Shown: in pieces, positions 19,416 through 29,818 of the stretch
Layout of the letters: each line of letters opens with the position of its first letter
How positions within the stretch are numbered: the first letter of the stretch is position 1
NCBI RefSeq assembly: GCF_029525575.1
Contig: NZ_JAPDIA010000007.1
Span: 1,054,001-1,118,000, forward strand
Source of the DNA: Cohnella rhizosphaerae
Lineage (GTDB): Bacteria > Bacillota > Bacilli > Paenibacillales > Paenibacillaceae
Length of the DNA: 64,000 bases
Direction of reading: 5' to 3'
Notes under the pieces: generated by a model
Told to the model about the DNA's origin: nothing
What the model saw: only the letters and a program-made list of their open reading frames with translations
Databases searched by the model: none
Made by a program: the position numbers and the translations under genes

Positions 19416-20499
19416 ATGATGGATTCTTCCCAATTGTTTTTGAATCCTACTCCGTATTCATGGACGGCGGAAGAAAAAAGAAGACGTACGTTACCTCTGT
19501 ATCAATCTCTGACTTCATGGCATAAAGAGCGATGTCTGCCCTATTCGAACATTCTAAATAAAGCCTTGCATTGGGAACAGGGGGAATTCCGACATTGAAT
19601 CGTTGCCCATGCTTCCCGTTCAGCTATTTAAAAAGGCAGAACTCTCTAGCGTTCCCGATGAACAGGTAATCAAAGTGCTGAAATCAAGCGGCACCACCTC
19701 TCAGCAACCCTCCAAAATCTATTTGGATCGCGAAACGGCGTCCCGCCAAACGAAAGCTTTATCATATATTATGAAGTCGTTTATCGGCGGTCAGCGTCTT
19801 CCGATGGTTATCGTCGATTCCAAGGCCGTTATTCAAAACAGACAGTCTTATTCGGCCAGAGGCGCTGGAATATTAGGCTTTTCCAATTTCGGCCGAGATC
19901 ACTTTTATTTGCTTGACGAAGAGATGAAGCCGGATTGGGAGGGGCTTCGTGCTTTTTTGGACAAGCACGCCGACACCCGCAAACTGATATTCGGCTTCAC
20001 CTTTATCGTATGGTTGCATTTATACAAAGAGGCTGTGCGGCAAGAGCAGAGAGTTGACTTCGGAGACAGTGTGCTGATACATGGCGGCGGTTGGAAAAAG
20101 CTTGAACAAGAGAAGACGGACAGCTTGACATTCAATCGACTATTAAGGGATTCTCTGGGCATCCGTTCTAGTTACAACTATTACGGTATGGTGGAGCAAG
20201 TGGGGTCCATCTTCATGGAGTGCGAGCAGGGATGGTTGCATACGCCTGACTTTGCTGATGTGCTTGTCCGGGATCCCTACACACTGGAGGTGCTCCCCAA
20301 TGGAAAAGAAGGCATCGTACAGGTCATGAGCTTGCTGCCATCAAGCTATCCGGGTCACAATTTGCTGACGGAGGACGTGGGAGTCATTCTAGGTGAAGAT
20401 AACTGCCCCTGTGGCCGACACGGAAAGATGTTCCGCGTATCGGGCAGGCTTCCTGCAGCAGAGATTCGCGGGTGCAGCGACACGTATTCCGCGACTTAA
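19416..20499 (+). CDS. LuxE-like acyl-protein synthetase
   Basis: About 360 residues of the LuxE family: VLKSSGTTSQQPSKIYLDRE adenylation loop, VLIHGGGWKKLEQ, YYGMVEQVGSIFMECE, and the C-terminal CPCGRHGKMFRVSGRLPAAE followed by RGCSDT, whose Cys corresponds to the acylated cysteine of LuxE. In bioluminescent bacteria LuxE activates a fatty acid and passes it to LuxC. Here there is no luciferase; it is paired with LuxC and an ACP module. G5 at 19580-19584 should be G4. Confidence 0.87.
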
Positions 20500-20515
20500 G
20501 AGGAGGATTCGGAAC

Positions 20516-21751
20516 ATGATTATACGGGCGCCTGCCGATTGGAACGGCCCGGATTGGCAAACCCAATTGGAGGCGCTGTGCGACAAGTCGTTGCTGGCGC
20601 CTTTTGATCCGATTGCGCTGTCGTTTGCCGATCGGCTTTCCAAACGAATATTGCTTGACAAACGAATGCGATCCTATCCTGAAATGATGGCGCTGGCGCA
20701 TTGGCTGCGTAAAGGAAACCAAGCTGAACTTATCCATTCCTTTGAACAGCGGCATCAGGGTTCTCTTTTGCGTCCGAGAGGCGTCGTTCTTCATTTTGCT
20801 CCTGCAAATGTCGATACCATTTTTGTCTATTCATTTATGATCTCTCTACTGTGCGGGAACTCCAGTATTGTTCGCGTATCCTCAACGCCAAATGAGCAGA
20901 TCGACCTATTAATCGGGTTGTTGAACGAGTTGTTGGAAGAAGAGGCTTTTATCCCGCTTAAAGAGCGGATTTGTATTTTAACTTATGCGCATAACGACGC
21001 GATAACTTCAAAATTATCTCAGCTATGCGCAGTCAGAGTGATCTGGGGGAGGCGATGAGACGGTTAGAAAGATACGCGCGGTTCCGTTGCCGCCTATGGC
21101 TACAGAATTGACCTTCGCGAATCGCTTCTCGTTTTCTGTCCTCTCCGCCAATGCGATAGAAGAAGCGGCTGAAGCGGAAATGGATCGCCTCGTACAGCAG
21201 TTTTATAACGACTGCTACTGGTTCCAGCAAATGGCCTGTTCTTCTCCGCGTCTCGTTTTTTTGGATCGGCGAGTCTGGCGACATTAAAAACGCCAAAATC
21301 CGCTTTTGGGGTAAGTTGGAACAATTGCTAAAATCGAAACATGCGGAATTAAGTCCAGCCCTTTACGTGAGCGTATTGACGACAGCCTATTATTATTCGA
21401 CGTTGGATTCCGTCCTGGACGTGTCGGTTCGGCCCAATGGCTTACCGATACGGGTAGATTCTTCGTCCCTAGACGGGCAGATGCGGAACAGTCATGGCGG
21501 CGGGGGGGTTGTTTCTCGAAGCGGATGCCGAAGAATTAAAAAACATTATCGATCGGCTTCAGACGCAGGATCAGACTATGACTTATTACGGATTTTCTCG
21601 TGATCAGTTAGAGCAATTCGTATCTCTTTTACCCGGTCGTCAGGTCGATCGGATCGTGCCGGTCGGAGCAGCGTTAGATTTCGCGCCGCATTGGGATGGT
21701 TTCGACTTATTTGCCCAATTCACGCGCAATGTCCATCTCTTAATTCGTTAG
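20516..21751 (+). CDS. LuxC-like acyl reductase
   Basis: About 410 residues of the LuxC family (aldehyde-forming acyl-CoA/acyl-protein reductase): PRGVVLHFAPANVDTIFVYS in the nucleotide-binding part and WFQQMACSSPRLVFW with the likely catalytic Cys near residue 235. With LuxE upstream it would reduce an activated acyl group to an aldehyde. Three +1 insertions are inferred: G5 at 21045-21049, T7 at 21256-21262 and G7 at 21502-21508. ATG 20516 follows GAGGAGG. Confidence 0.87.
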
Positions 21752-21786
21752 TCATTACCACTTCCAATAAATAGAGGCGATATCGT

Positions 21787-22922
21787 TTGCAACCGTTGGT
21801 ATCTATCATCATTACTGCCTACAATCATGAAGATTACGTAGGCGCCTGCCTGGAAAGCATGATAAACCAGACTTATCGTAATATTGAACTGATTGTGCTG
21901 AATGACGGCTCTAAGGACCGCACGCATGAGGTCATAACCGCATACGAGCCGAAGCTCGCCGAACGATTCTCAAAGTACACGTACATCGATAAGCATAACG
22001 AAGGCATCAGCGTAAACTTTAACAAGGGAATTCGCATGTCGAGCGGTGATTATATTAAAACCTTTGCATCTGACGATATCCTGCTCCCGCAAGCCATTGA
22101 GCACTTAGTGCGCTTTTTGGAAGAAAATTCGGAATTCGATGTCGCATACGGAGACGGTTATCACATTTTGACGAAAGAGACCGATCTTACCGACTTTGAG
22201 TTCGACGAAATACAGCGATTTTCAAATATTACCGAACTGAAATCCGGTTATATTTACGAGCATTTATTGACGATGCTGCCGCATATGTCAACTTGTACAG
22301 TGCTGTTTCGGCGAAAGTGTTTTGAAGAAGCCGGCTATTACGATGAAAGTCTCTCCTGTGAAGATATGGATTTGTACCTTCGTTACTCCCGCGAATACCA
22401 GTTCGGCTATATTCAACAGGACATTGCCCTTCATCGCATTCACGGCGATAACGCCGGTTACAATCCTGCTATTATGATTCCAAGTCTTCAAAAAATGCTT
22501 GCAAAGTATGATCGCATCCATTTTTTTCGCAGTCTCGAAGAGCGTGATCAATTCATTGAGATCCTGGAATGGTCTCAGCGAGTACTGGAAGTTATTGATT
22601 ACGAATCAAGAATACCGGGCAAAAAAGGTCATCGTTTGGGGCACCGGCGCTTATTATCAAAAATACAAGGGCCAGGTTGAACATCAACTTGCTTATTTCG
22701 CCGATTCAAATGCGGCCAAAACCGGAACGGAGTTGGACGGGAAGCTAATCTACTTACCCGAGCAGCTGCTTGAAGAAAATAAAGATGAGATTTTTGTTTG
22801 CGTAATGAGCATGTACTATAAAGAGATTTACCAGTGGCTCGAGGAGCGGGGGATTTACCTACCGCAAACATTATTATTAATGGGGGGAGCCTGCGTGGCA
22901 GACAAACTCGTATCCGTCTTAA
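21787..22922 (+). CDS. GT2 glycosyltransferase with C-terminal Rossmann domain
   Basis: About 377 residues. N-terminal family 2 glycosyltransferase (VSIIITAYNHEDYVGACLES, VLNDGSKDRT, FASDDI, EDMDLYLRYS). After A6 at 22621-22626 is read as five, the frame continues into a Rossmann-type domain (KKVIVWGTGAYYQKYKG, YFADSNAAKTG) like that in the acetyltransferase at 12.97 kb. G6 at 22882-22887 is probably also one too long: with five G the protein ends at TAA 22922 and overlaps the next gene. Start TTG 21787. Confidence 0.82.
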
Positions 22923-24066
22923 TGACGATTTATAACAATCAGGATTACATCGTGGAGGCGCTGGAGAGCGTCTTGGACATGGATTATAAACGGCTGGAGT
23001 TCATTCTGGTCGACGATGGGAGTACCGATCGATCCATTGAACTGGTCGCGCCTTATATGGCGAAGGATTCGAGAATCCGACTCTATTGTCATGAGAAAAA
23101 TATGGGCGTGCCTCGGGCCACCAAGACAGGCATCCAGCATTGCCAAGGAGAATACATTCTTTTTTGCTGCCGCCGACGACGTAAGTCTCCCTGAGCGCGC
23201 TCGCGCGTGTGTAGAACTGTTCGAACAAGAGCCCGGGACGGGCTTGCTGGTGTCGCTCGCTTCTATCATCGACGGACACTCGCGAGCGACGGGCGAGATA
23301 TACGGCCCTCCCCAGGGAATCGACAGCAGCAATCTGGCGTTGAATCAGTTGAAACGCAATTATTGCCTCGGTGCCGCTCTTGCGCTGCGCAATGACCGCA
23401 GGCTCCTGTCGCAACCTCACATTCTCGAATTAGCCGACGACTATCAGCTGAGCCTGGAATATATCCTGCATGGCTATCGTCTCGGCGTGCTTAACGAGGT
23501 TCTGGTGCGATATCGTATCCATTCTAGTAATGTGTCTAACAATCAGGGGGGCTTTAACCAGAAGGGTTGTGGCTGCCTTACAGGATTATGATATCGACAA
23601 GCTAGCGCATAGCCTGCAGGTGCAGGGCTTTGCCCAAGGCGACATCCTCGTTGCAGTTGCGATTTTTGAAATGTTTCGTGGCCGCGCGGAAAGCGGGCTT
23701 CGACTGATGGAGCAAAGCGAAAGCCATGAAATTCTGGAACCGGGAGCCTCGTTTGAACGGCTATTTTATTTAGCGTGGGGAGACTACAGGAGCGGGAAGC
23801 ATAGGGATGCGCTAGTCAAGCTGGAACAGGCAGCCGCGTTAAAGCCAGGGGACCCGGCGCTGTTAAACAACAAGGGCGTCGTGCTGCGGCGGCTTGGCGA
23901 GCCGTCTGATATGAGTCGCGACTGCTGGGAAAAGAGTTTGCTTTTATTTCCGGGGTACATGGACGCAGAGCACAACTTGACCCAAGCGGACACAGATAAT
24001 CTGAAGTATACTTCCCGTATTCTTGAGGCAGCTAGAGTCCGGAGGAATACGTATAATACGAATTAA
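22895..24066 (+). CDS. GT2 glycosyltransferase with C-terminal TPR-like region
   Basis: About 389 residues from GTG 22895 (VADKLVSVLMTIYNNQDYIV), with VDDGSTDRSIELV and FAAADDVSLPERA as sugar-nucleotide and metal-binding segments. The C-terminal 190 residues are helical and TPR-like (ALLNNKGVVLRRLGEPSDMS). T6 at 23160-23165 and G6 at 23546-23551 should each be one shorter; otherwise the catalytic domain is split. Overlap with the previous gene suggests coupled expression. Confidence 0.8.
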
Positions 24067-24080
24067 AGGGGGCTATAAAG

Positions 24081-25843
24081 ATGGAAAGACTCGTCTTGCA
24101 AGAGCAGTTTGACCGAATCATAGATAAATACCGTCCAATACTCGTAGATCTTCAATATACCGCAATTCAGTTATATATTCGCAATAGGATTTGGAAGGAA
24201 AGCAAAGACTCTAGAATTGCAATTTGGGGAGCCGGAGAACATACATTAGAGCTTTTTAAGCTTATCGAAGATAAGATTTCCGTCGTGGCCATTGTTGATA
24301 CGAGTTCTCAAAAGATTGGCACTGAGATTAAAGGTATTCGAGTAAATTCGCCTGAATTCCTTCAAACGTTTAAAGTCGATAAAGTTGTAATCTCCTCGTT
24401 TTCCCATCGCCATGAAATTAGATCGCGTCTACTTAACGAATTCGAGAACATTGAAATTATAGATCTATATGACATTTATGATCGGGTCTTTCCAAAAGAT
24501 TCACTAAGCCCGTTTTATATTGATGAATATACATTTACTAAATATCCACAAGAATTTCGGCTGTATCAGTATATGATCGAGCATGAAATTGGAAGCAATT
24601 TTGAGCTTTATTGCAAAAGTTATTTAAGCTTACTGTTGCATTTAAAAGAATTCGATAAAATAGATGTTTTAGTGAGGGAAATAATAAGGAACGATTTGCC
24701 GAATTCCGATTTATATGAGGCATTGAATTCAGAGCTTCAAATTTTGCTCCGCACCGCTCAAATGCATGCCGGTAGCCGAACATGTAAAGATATTTTTATA
24801 TTTATTCCCGACTCGATGAGAATGAAAGATATTCAATTTTGTAGTTTCCTAACAGCCTTTTCCCGGCAAGCGATCACATTCGATAAGGCTTTTAGTCCTT
24901 CAACCTATACACACGCAAGTTTTGTGGGGATGTTTACCGGAAGCGGAAAGGACGGACAAAACTATCACGCGGACTCAATAAATGGAGAGGAATCTTCCTT
25001 GTTTAGGTTTGCGATCAATAACAATTATGAAATATATCAAAGTGGCGGACACTATATCTCCAATATTCCTAATCTTAATTTCATAACTAATTTAGATCGC
25101 TTCCAAAAAAACATTCCTTTGTCTACAAGATGGTGGGAAGTTCTTTGCCGGCTTTGTAATTCATCAAGACCGCAGTTTCATTTAATTCATATTCTTGAGA
25201 CCCATTCTCCATTTTTGTGCGCGGAACATCTAAAGCCGGTCAGCTCTAGATTTACACCTTACAATTACTATAACAACTCATCGGATAAGCATACCGATGG
25301 AGAGGCGCAATATCACGAAGTATTACGGTATTTGGATAAAAGTTTGGAGTCCATGGTTAATACTTTATCGAAAAATTCTATTGTTACAATATGCAGCGAT
25401 CATGGCGGCGGTACTGGAGGAGACGAACCGACTGGACATGTATTCACATGCTATGAAAATGACATTCATGTTCCGTTTATGATCAGACTGCCAAGTGCCC
25501 AGCCATGCAAAATTGAAAAACTTTTTAGCATGAGCAGATTTGACCCTATGTTGGCAAGCTTGTTGGAAAGTGGAGAAATTGACGATAATCTTTTTACGAC
25601 ACATGTATACACTGCAAGAAGAGCCGTATACAAGTCGGAATGGATACTGAATGATAACATTCGTAGAAATGCCGGTGAGTGGATTCACGGTTTTAAAATG
25701 CTCCGATCCAGCGAATTTAAATATATTAGTTTTGAAACTGGCAGAGAGCTATTGTACAAGTTGCCGAACGAAAAAAGAAGATTTAAGCAAAAAAAAAGGA
25801 CTATGAAGCGGTTTTGGGAGACTTGCGCGCTCGTATGCCGTGA
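24081..25843 (+). CDS. Sulfatase/alkaline-phosphatase-fold protein with N-terminal Rossmann domain
   Basis: About 586 residues. Residues 45-120 form a Rossmann-like domain (RIAIWGAGEHTLELFKLIED, VAIVDTSSQKIG). Residues about 235-560 resemble the sulfatase superfamily: DSMRMKDIQFCSFLTAFS, FSPSTYTHASFVGMF with a possible Thr/Ser nucleophile, HILETHSPF, and ICSDHGGGTGGDEPTGH metal ligands. No membrane segment is seen, so it is a cytoplasmic transferase or phosphohydrolase candidate. The raw C-terminus is wrong: A6 (25771-25776) and A9 (25789-25797), each one shorter, give KLPNEKEDLSKKKDYEAVL and TGA 25841-25843. The gene is AT-richer than its neighbours. Confidence 0.72.
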
Positions 25844-25872
25844 GGTTATACCGAATGTAAAGAGGTGCGAGT

Positions 25873-26616
25873 ATGAAAACGGTCATCATTATTCAAGCCA
25901 GAATGGGTTCATCTCGACTGCACGGCAAAATTCTTCTTCCTCTCCATGCCGGTAGCGTCCTTCAATATGTATACGAGCGTTGCAAGGCAGTGAAGCGTGC
26001 ATCCGAGGTCGTAATCGCAACGACGGAGGAGCAGGGAGACGATCTGCTGGCACAGTGGTGCGCTGAACGAGGATACAAAGTCAGCCGCGGATCGGAAGAG
26101 GACGTGCTGGGTCGTTACTATGAGTGTGCCCGTGCGTACGGGGCGGATTATGTAATGAGGGTCACCTCGGACTGTCCGTTCGTGGACTACCGGCTGGCTG
26201 ATGAGATGATAGAGGCTGCCTCACGACAGCCTGTGGATATCGTTCGTCTAGAAGGCGAACTACCTAGAGGCCTTGAGCCCCAACTCGTCTCGTTCGCCGC
26301 ACTTGAATGGATGTATGAGCACGCGATGTTGCCACATCATCGCGAGCATGTCCTTTATTACGCATACGAACATCCCGAGAGATTCTGCGCCGTTACGCAT
26401 GTTATTCCCGAGACGATGCGCAAGCCCGAGCTTAGAATTACCATTGATACAGCGGAGGACTATCGGCTCATGCAGGAGATTGCCAAGTTCTGCGGCGATG
26501 ATAGGCTGGTCCCTAGTAAGGACATCGTGCAATATTTGTGCGAGCGCCCGGAGATCGCGGCCATCAATGCGCACGTGCAGCAAAAGCCCGTCATTTCGGA
26601 GGATGCAACATCATGA
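25873..26616 (+). CDS. spsF: SpsF-like cytidylyltransferase
   Basis: A 247-residue nucleotidyltransferase starting MKTVIIIQARMGSSRLHGKI, the signature of the SpsF/NeuA-like group, with YVMRVTSDCPFVDYRLADEM and LRITIDTAEDYRLM. Such proteins activate nonulosonic acids or related sugars with CTP; here it is the best candidate for the CMP-sugar step of the pseudaminic-type pathway (inference). It overlaps the next gene by four bases (ATGA). Confidence 0.82.
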   Translation: MKTVIIIQARMGSSRLHGKILLPLHAGSVLQYVYERCKAVKRASEVVIATTEEQGDDLLAQWCAERGYKVSRGSEEDVLGRYYECARAYGADYVMRVTSDCPFVDYRLADEMIEAASRQPVDIVRLEGELPRGLEPQLVSFAALEWMYEHAMLPHHREHVLYYAYEHPERFCAVTHVIPETMRKPELRITIDTAEDYRLMQEIAKFCGDDRLVPSKDIVQYLCERPEIAAINAHVQQKPVISEDATS

Positions 26617-27176
26617 AGCACGTTCGATTAGAGAGGGAGCGCTTCGCATCGGGCGATTATGCGCTTCGGCCGATTTTCCTTGAGGATATGGTTGCCATTC
26701 GGATTTGGCGCAACGACCAAATGGAAGTCCTTCGCCAAGCAAGGCCTCTTAGCGAGGCCGATCAGCAGGCGTACTACCACAACCGTATTTTGCCTTCCTA
26801 CGAACGGCAGAATACGGATATTATCCTTTTCTGCTTTGAGCACGAAGGCAGCCTGATTGGATACGGCGGACTTACCAACCTGGACTGGACGAACATGCGA
26901 GGGGAAATCTCGTTTCTCATGCGGACCGACCGCTCGGATCGGACGGAAAGCGAGCAGTACCGACGCGATTTCACCGCTTTCCTAGAATTGGTTAAGGCAA
27001 TCGCTTTTGAAGAGCTTCATTTACATAGAATATATACCGAAACCTTTAATATAAGAGATTTTCATATCCGCGTGCTTGAACGATGCGGATTCGTGTCTGA
27101 GGGGCGGATGAGGGATCATGTATACCTTCAAGGCCGATTCGTCGATTCGCTTATTCATGGCTGTATAAAGGAGTAA
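26613..27176 (+). CDS. GNAT N-acetyltransferase (PseH-like)
   Basis: A 187-residue GNAT protein: YALRPIFLEDMVAIRIWRND at the start and TFNIRDFHIRVLERCGFVSE near residues 145-165. PseH acetylates the 4-amino group of the UDP-altrosamine intermediate. The assignment as PseH rests on context (SpsF before, PseI and PseC after), not on a specific motif. Translationally coupled to spsF. Confidence 0.7.
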   Translation: MKHVRLERERFASGDYALRPIFLEDMVAIRIWRNDQMEVLRQARPLSEADQQAYYHNRILPSYERQNTDIILFCFEHEGSLIGYGGLTNLDWTNMRGEISFLMRTDRSDRTESEQYRRDFTAFLELVKAIAFEELHLHRIYTETFNIRDFHIRVLERCGFVSEGRMRDHVYLQGRFVDSLIHGCIKE

Positions 27177-27180
27177 TGGC

Positions 27181-28141
27181 ATGTACCCGTATTCCAGAAT
27201 TTTCATCAGCGGCGGCGTCGGCGTTATCGGAACGAGTCTGGTTCGGAGGCTCATCGAGACGGAGGCGCATATTTTAATCGGAGATCTGAAGCCGCGCCCA
27301 TCCTGGTTGCCTTCTTCCGTTCAATATCGACAGGGGGGATTTAAACGAAATGACGCGGGCGGAACTGGAAGCGTTCGGACCGGACGTTTACTTCCACCTA
27401 GCGGCTACTTTCGAGCGATCTACCGAATCCTACGAATTCTGGGAAGAGAATGACCGACATAATGTGCAGCTTAGCCACCATCTTCTCGAGATCGTAAAAG
27501 ATATGCCTTCGCTCAAGCGCATTGTATTCGCTTCGAGCTATTTGATTTATGATCCTGACCTGTACCAATTCGCATCACCTGCCTCTGAGGCGACGCCCTT
27601 GAGGGAGACGGACCGCATTTCGCCTCGTAACTTATGCGGCATGGCAAAGCTGATGCACGAGAAGGAACTGGCATTTGTCCAACAATTTACCGGCGGCCGA
27701 CTCACGACAGTCAGTGCACGCATTTACCGCGTGTACGGCAAAGACTCGCGGGATATCGTGTCCCGTTGGATCCAGGCGCTACTGCGCGGCGAGACGATCC
27801 AGGTGTACCGCAAGGAAGGCATGTTCGACTATATATACGCCGACGAAGTGGCCGAAGGTCTTTTTTAGGCTCGCCTCAAGCAGCACGGACGGCATTGTCA
27901 ATTTAGGAAACGGCAACGCACGTCGGGTGGAAGAACTTCTTGCTGCGCTTCGCGTTCATTTTCCCGAGATGAATGCCGTCGAGGGGGGAGAGCGATATCC
28001 CCTTTGAAGCTTCGGAGGCGAACATGACGCGGTATGAGCAGCAGGTCGGCTGGCGGCCTGTCCGTCAGCTCGAAGACGTGCTGCCGGAGATGATCGAGCA
28101 CTACAAACAGGTGCTTGGACGGCAGAAAGAGATGGGCTTGA
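27181..28141 (+). CDS. NAD-dependent sugar epimerase/dehydratase
   Basis: About 318 residues after repair: RIFISGGVGVIGTSLVRRLI Rossmann motif, VYFHLAATFERSTES, VFASSYLIYDP, and DYIYADEVAEGLFRLASSS. In place of the usual YxxxK tyrosine the sequence reads LCGMAKLMHEKEL, so the catalytic Tyr may be missing or displaced. Three clear +1 insertions (G6 27333-27338, T6 27861-27866, G6 27983-27988) and a probable fourth (A3 28126-28128). If the fourth is accepted, the gene ends at TGA 28139-28141 overlapping the TTG start of the ATP-grasp gene; if not, the two proteins are fused. Confidence 0.7.
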
Positions 28142-29105
28142 CGACAAGCGGAACCAAGGACCGCCATGTTCTTATCTCCAGCTTATCCCGTAAAATTTCG
28201 CTAATCGAAGGATCTAGACGGGCACTGGTCAAGCTGGGTGCAAACGCTGAAGTCGTCGGCGGAGACAGCGACGACGGATGTCTCGGTGGATACTTCGCAG
28301 ATCGAATGTGGATTATGCCCAAATTGGATACGCTCAGCGTATCGGATTTAGTGCAAAAGTGCAGGGAACTCGGCATCAGGTACATCATTCCGTCCAGAGA
28401 CGGCGAACTTGAATTTTATGCGAAACATGCTGCGGCTTTGCGGAAAGCGGGGATCGACGTTATGGTATCGCCCCTCGCTACGGTTGAGATGTGCTTGGAC
28501 AAGCTCGCTTTCGCCAAGGAAGGGGAGCGCCTTGGTTTCCCTGTCATCCCTGCCTCGGCGAGTCCTGAGGACTTGGCAGCTCCGCGATTCGTTGTAAAGG
28601 AACGTTATGGTGCCGGTTCTCGCAATATCGGGTTGGGGTTGAGCCTTGCGGAGGCGGTGAAGCATGCCGAGTTGCTCGAGAGCCCGGTCTACCAGCCACA
28701 TATAGAAGGTCAGGAAATCAGCGTCGACTTGTACGTAACGAGTGCGGGACGTTGCAAGGGAGTTGTGCTCAGACGGCGGATAAAAGTCGTGAACGGAGAA
28801 TCTCAGGTAACCGAAACATTCCGCGATGAAAAACTGGAAACGATGTTCGCGGAATTTGCCGAACGGATCGATATTTACGGTCATGCCGTATTTCAGGCTA
28901 TCGTTACCGCGTCCGGGAGCTGCAGAATTATTGAATGCAATGCGCGTTGGGGGAGGGGCTTCGCATCTTGCGGTAGCGGCGGGGCTGGATAGCTTGTACT
29001 GGTTCTTCCTTGAAGCCGGGGGGAGCGAATCTGGACGAATATCTGTTCCTAAGAGCTAAACCGACACAACGGTTGGTTCGCTATCCTGAGGATCGCATTC
29101 AATGA
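28138..29105 (+). CDS. ATP-grasp ligase
   Basis: About 321 residues: HVLISSLSRKISLIEGSRRA at the start, KLAFAKEGERLGFPVIPAS, FVVKERYGAGSRNIGLGLSL (ATP-binding loop), PHIEGQEISVDLYV and IIECNARWGGASHLAVAAG (metal-binding Glu-Asn). The family joins a carboxylate to an amine or thiol with ATP, suggesting an amino-acid or acyl decoration of a sugar, or a carbamoyl-phosphate-synthase-like step. G5 at 28949-28953 and G6 at 29018-29023 should be one shorter; the end then overlaps the HAD gene (ATGA at 29102). Confidence 0.78.
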
Positions 29106-29818
29106 AGGTATACGTCTTCGATCTGGACGACACGCTTTATGAAGAAATTACGTATGTGCACAGCGGCTTCCGAGCGGTAGCCCGCGATCTGGAGGCAAGA
29201 GAAGGCGTAGACGCGTTCCAATGCGAGCAGAAACTGCGCGATGCATTGAACATTGAGGGCAGAGGCAAAGTTTTCGATACGGTGCTCGAATCCTTCGGCT
29301 TGCTGACCCGTGGTAGGGTCGGCCGCTGTCTGGCTGTCTATCGAGGACATCAACCTTCAATTGTCCTGAGCGAGGACGCGCGAGACTGCTTGGAACGTCT
29401 TCATAGATCGGGCATGCCTGTGTACATCGTCACCGATGGTAACAAATTGGTTCAACTTGCAAAACTTCGGGCCCTCGGCCTTTACGATTCGCCTCTGGTG
29501 CGCCGCTGTTTTATATCGCGAAGGTTCGGCGTTCATAACGAGAAACCGTCTCCATATTGCTTTGGGTTGATCAGCGAGCTCGAGGGAGCGTCTCCCAGAG
29601 ATATCGTATATGTCGGAGACAATCCAGCCAAGGATTTCGTCGGCATTAAGCCGCTCGGGTATCGTACGGTTCGCATTCGAAGAGGCTCGCATCGCGAGGT
29701 GACCATGCCGCCTTCTCATGAGGCGGATTTTAGTGTCGAGGGATTCGAACAGTTCGAAGGGCGTCTGGAGTCTTATATTGCCGCACAGCGAGAGGGAGGC
29801 ATTATTAATGGGTATTAA
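29102..29818 (+). CDS. HAD-family phosphatase
   Basis: A 238-residue HAD hydrolase with motif I VFDLDDTLYEE, motif II VYIVTDGN, Lys in HNEKPSPYCF and motif IV VYVGDNPAKDFVG. No frame problem. It lies between the ATP-grasp gene and pseI and overlaps both. HAD phosphatases dephosphorylate 9-phospho-nonulosonates in sialic-acid pathways; a similar role here, or replacement of the missing PseG hydrolase, is speculation. Confidence 0.85.
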   Translation: MKVYVFDLDDTLYEEITYVHSGFRAVARDLEAREGVDAFQCEQKLRDALNIEGRGKVFDTVLESFGLLTRGRVGRCLAVYRGHQPSIVLSEDARDCLERLHRSGMPVYIVTDGNKLVQLAKLRALGLYDSPLVRRCFISRRFGVHNEKPSPYCFGLISELEGASPRDIVYVGDNPAKDFVGIKPLGYRTVRIRRGSHREVTMPPSHEADFSVEGFEQFEGRLESYIAAQREGGIINGY

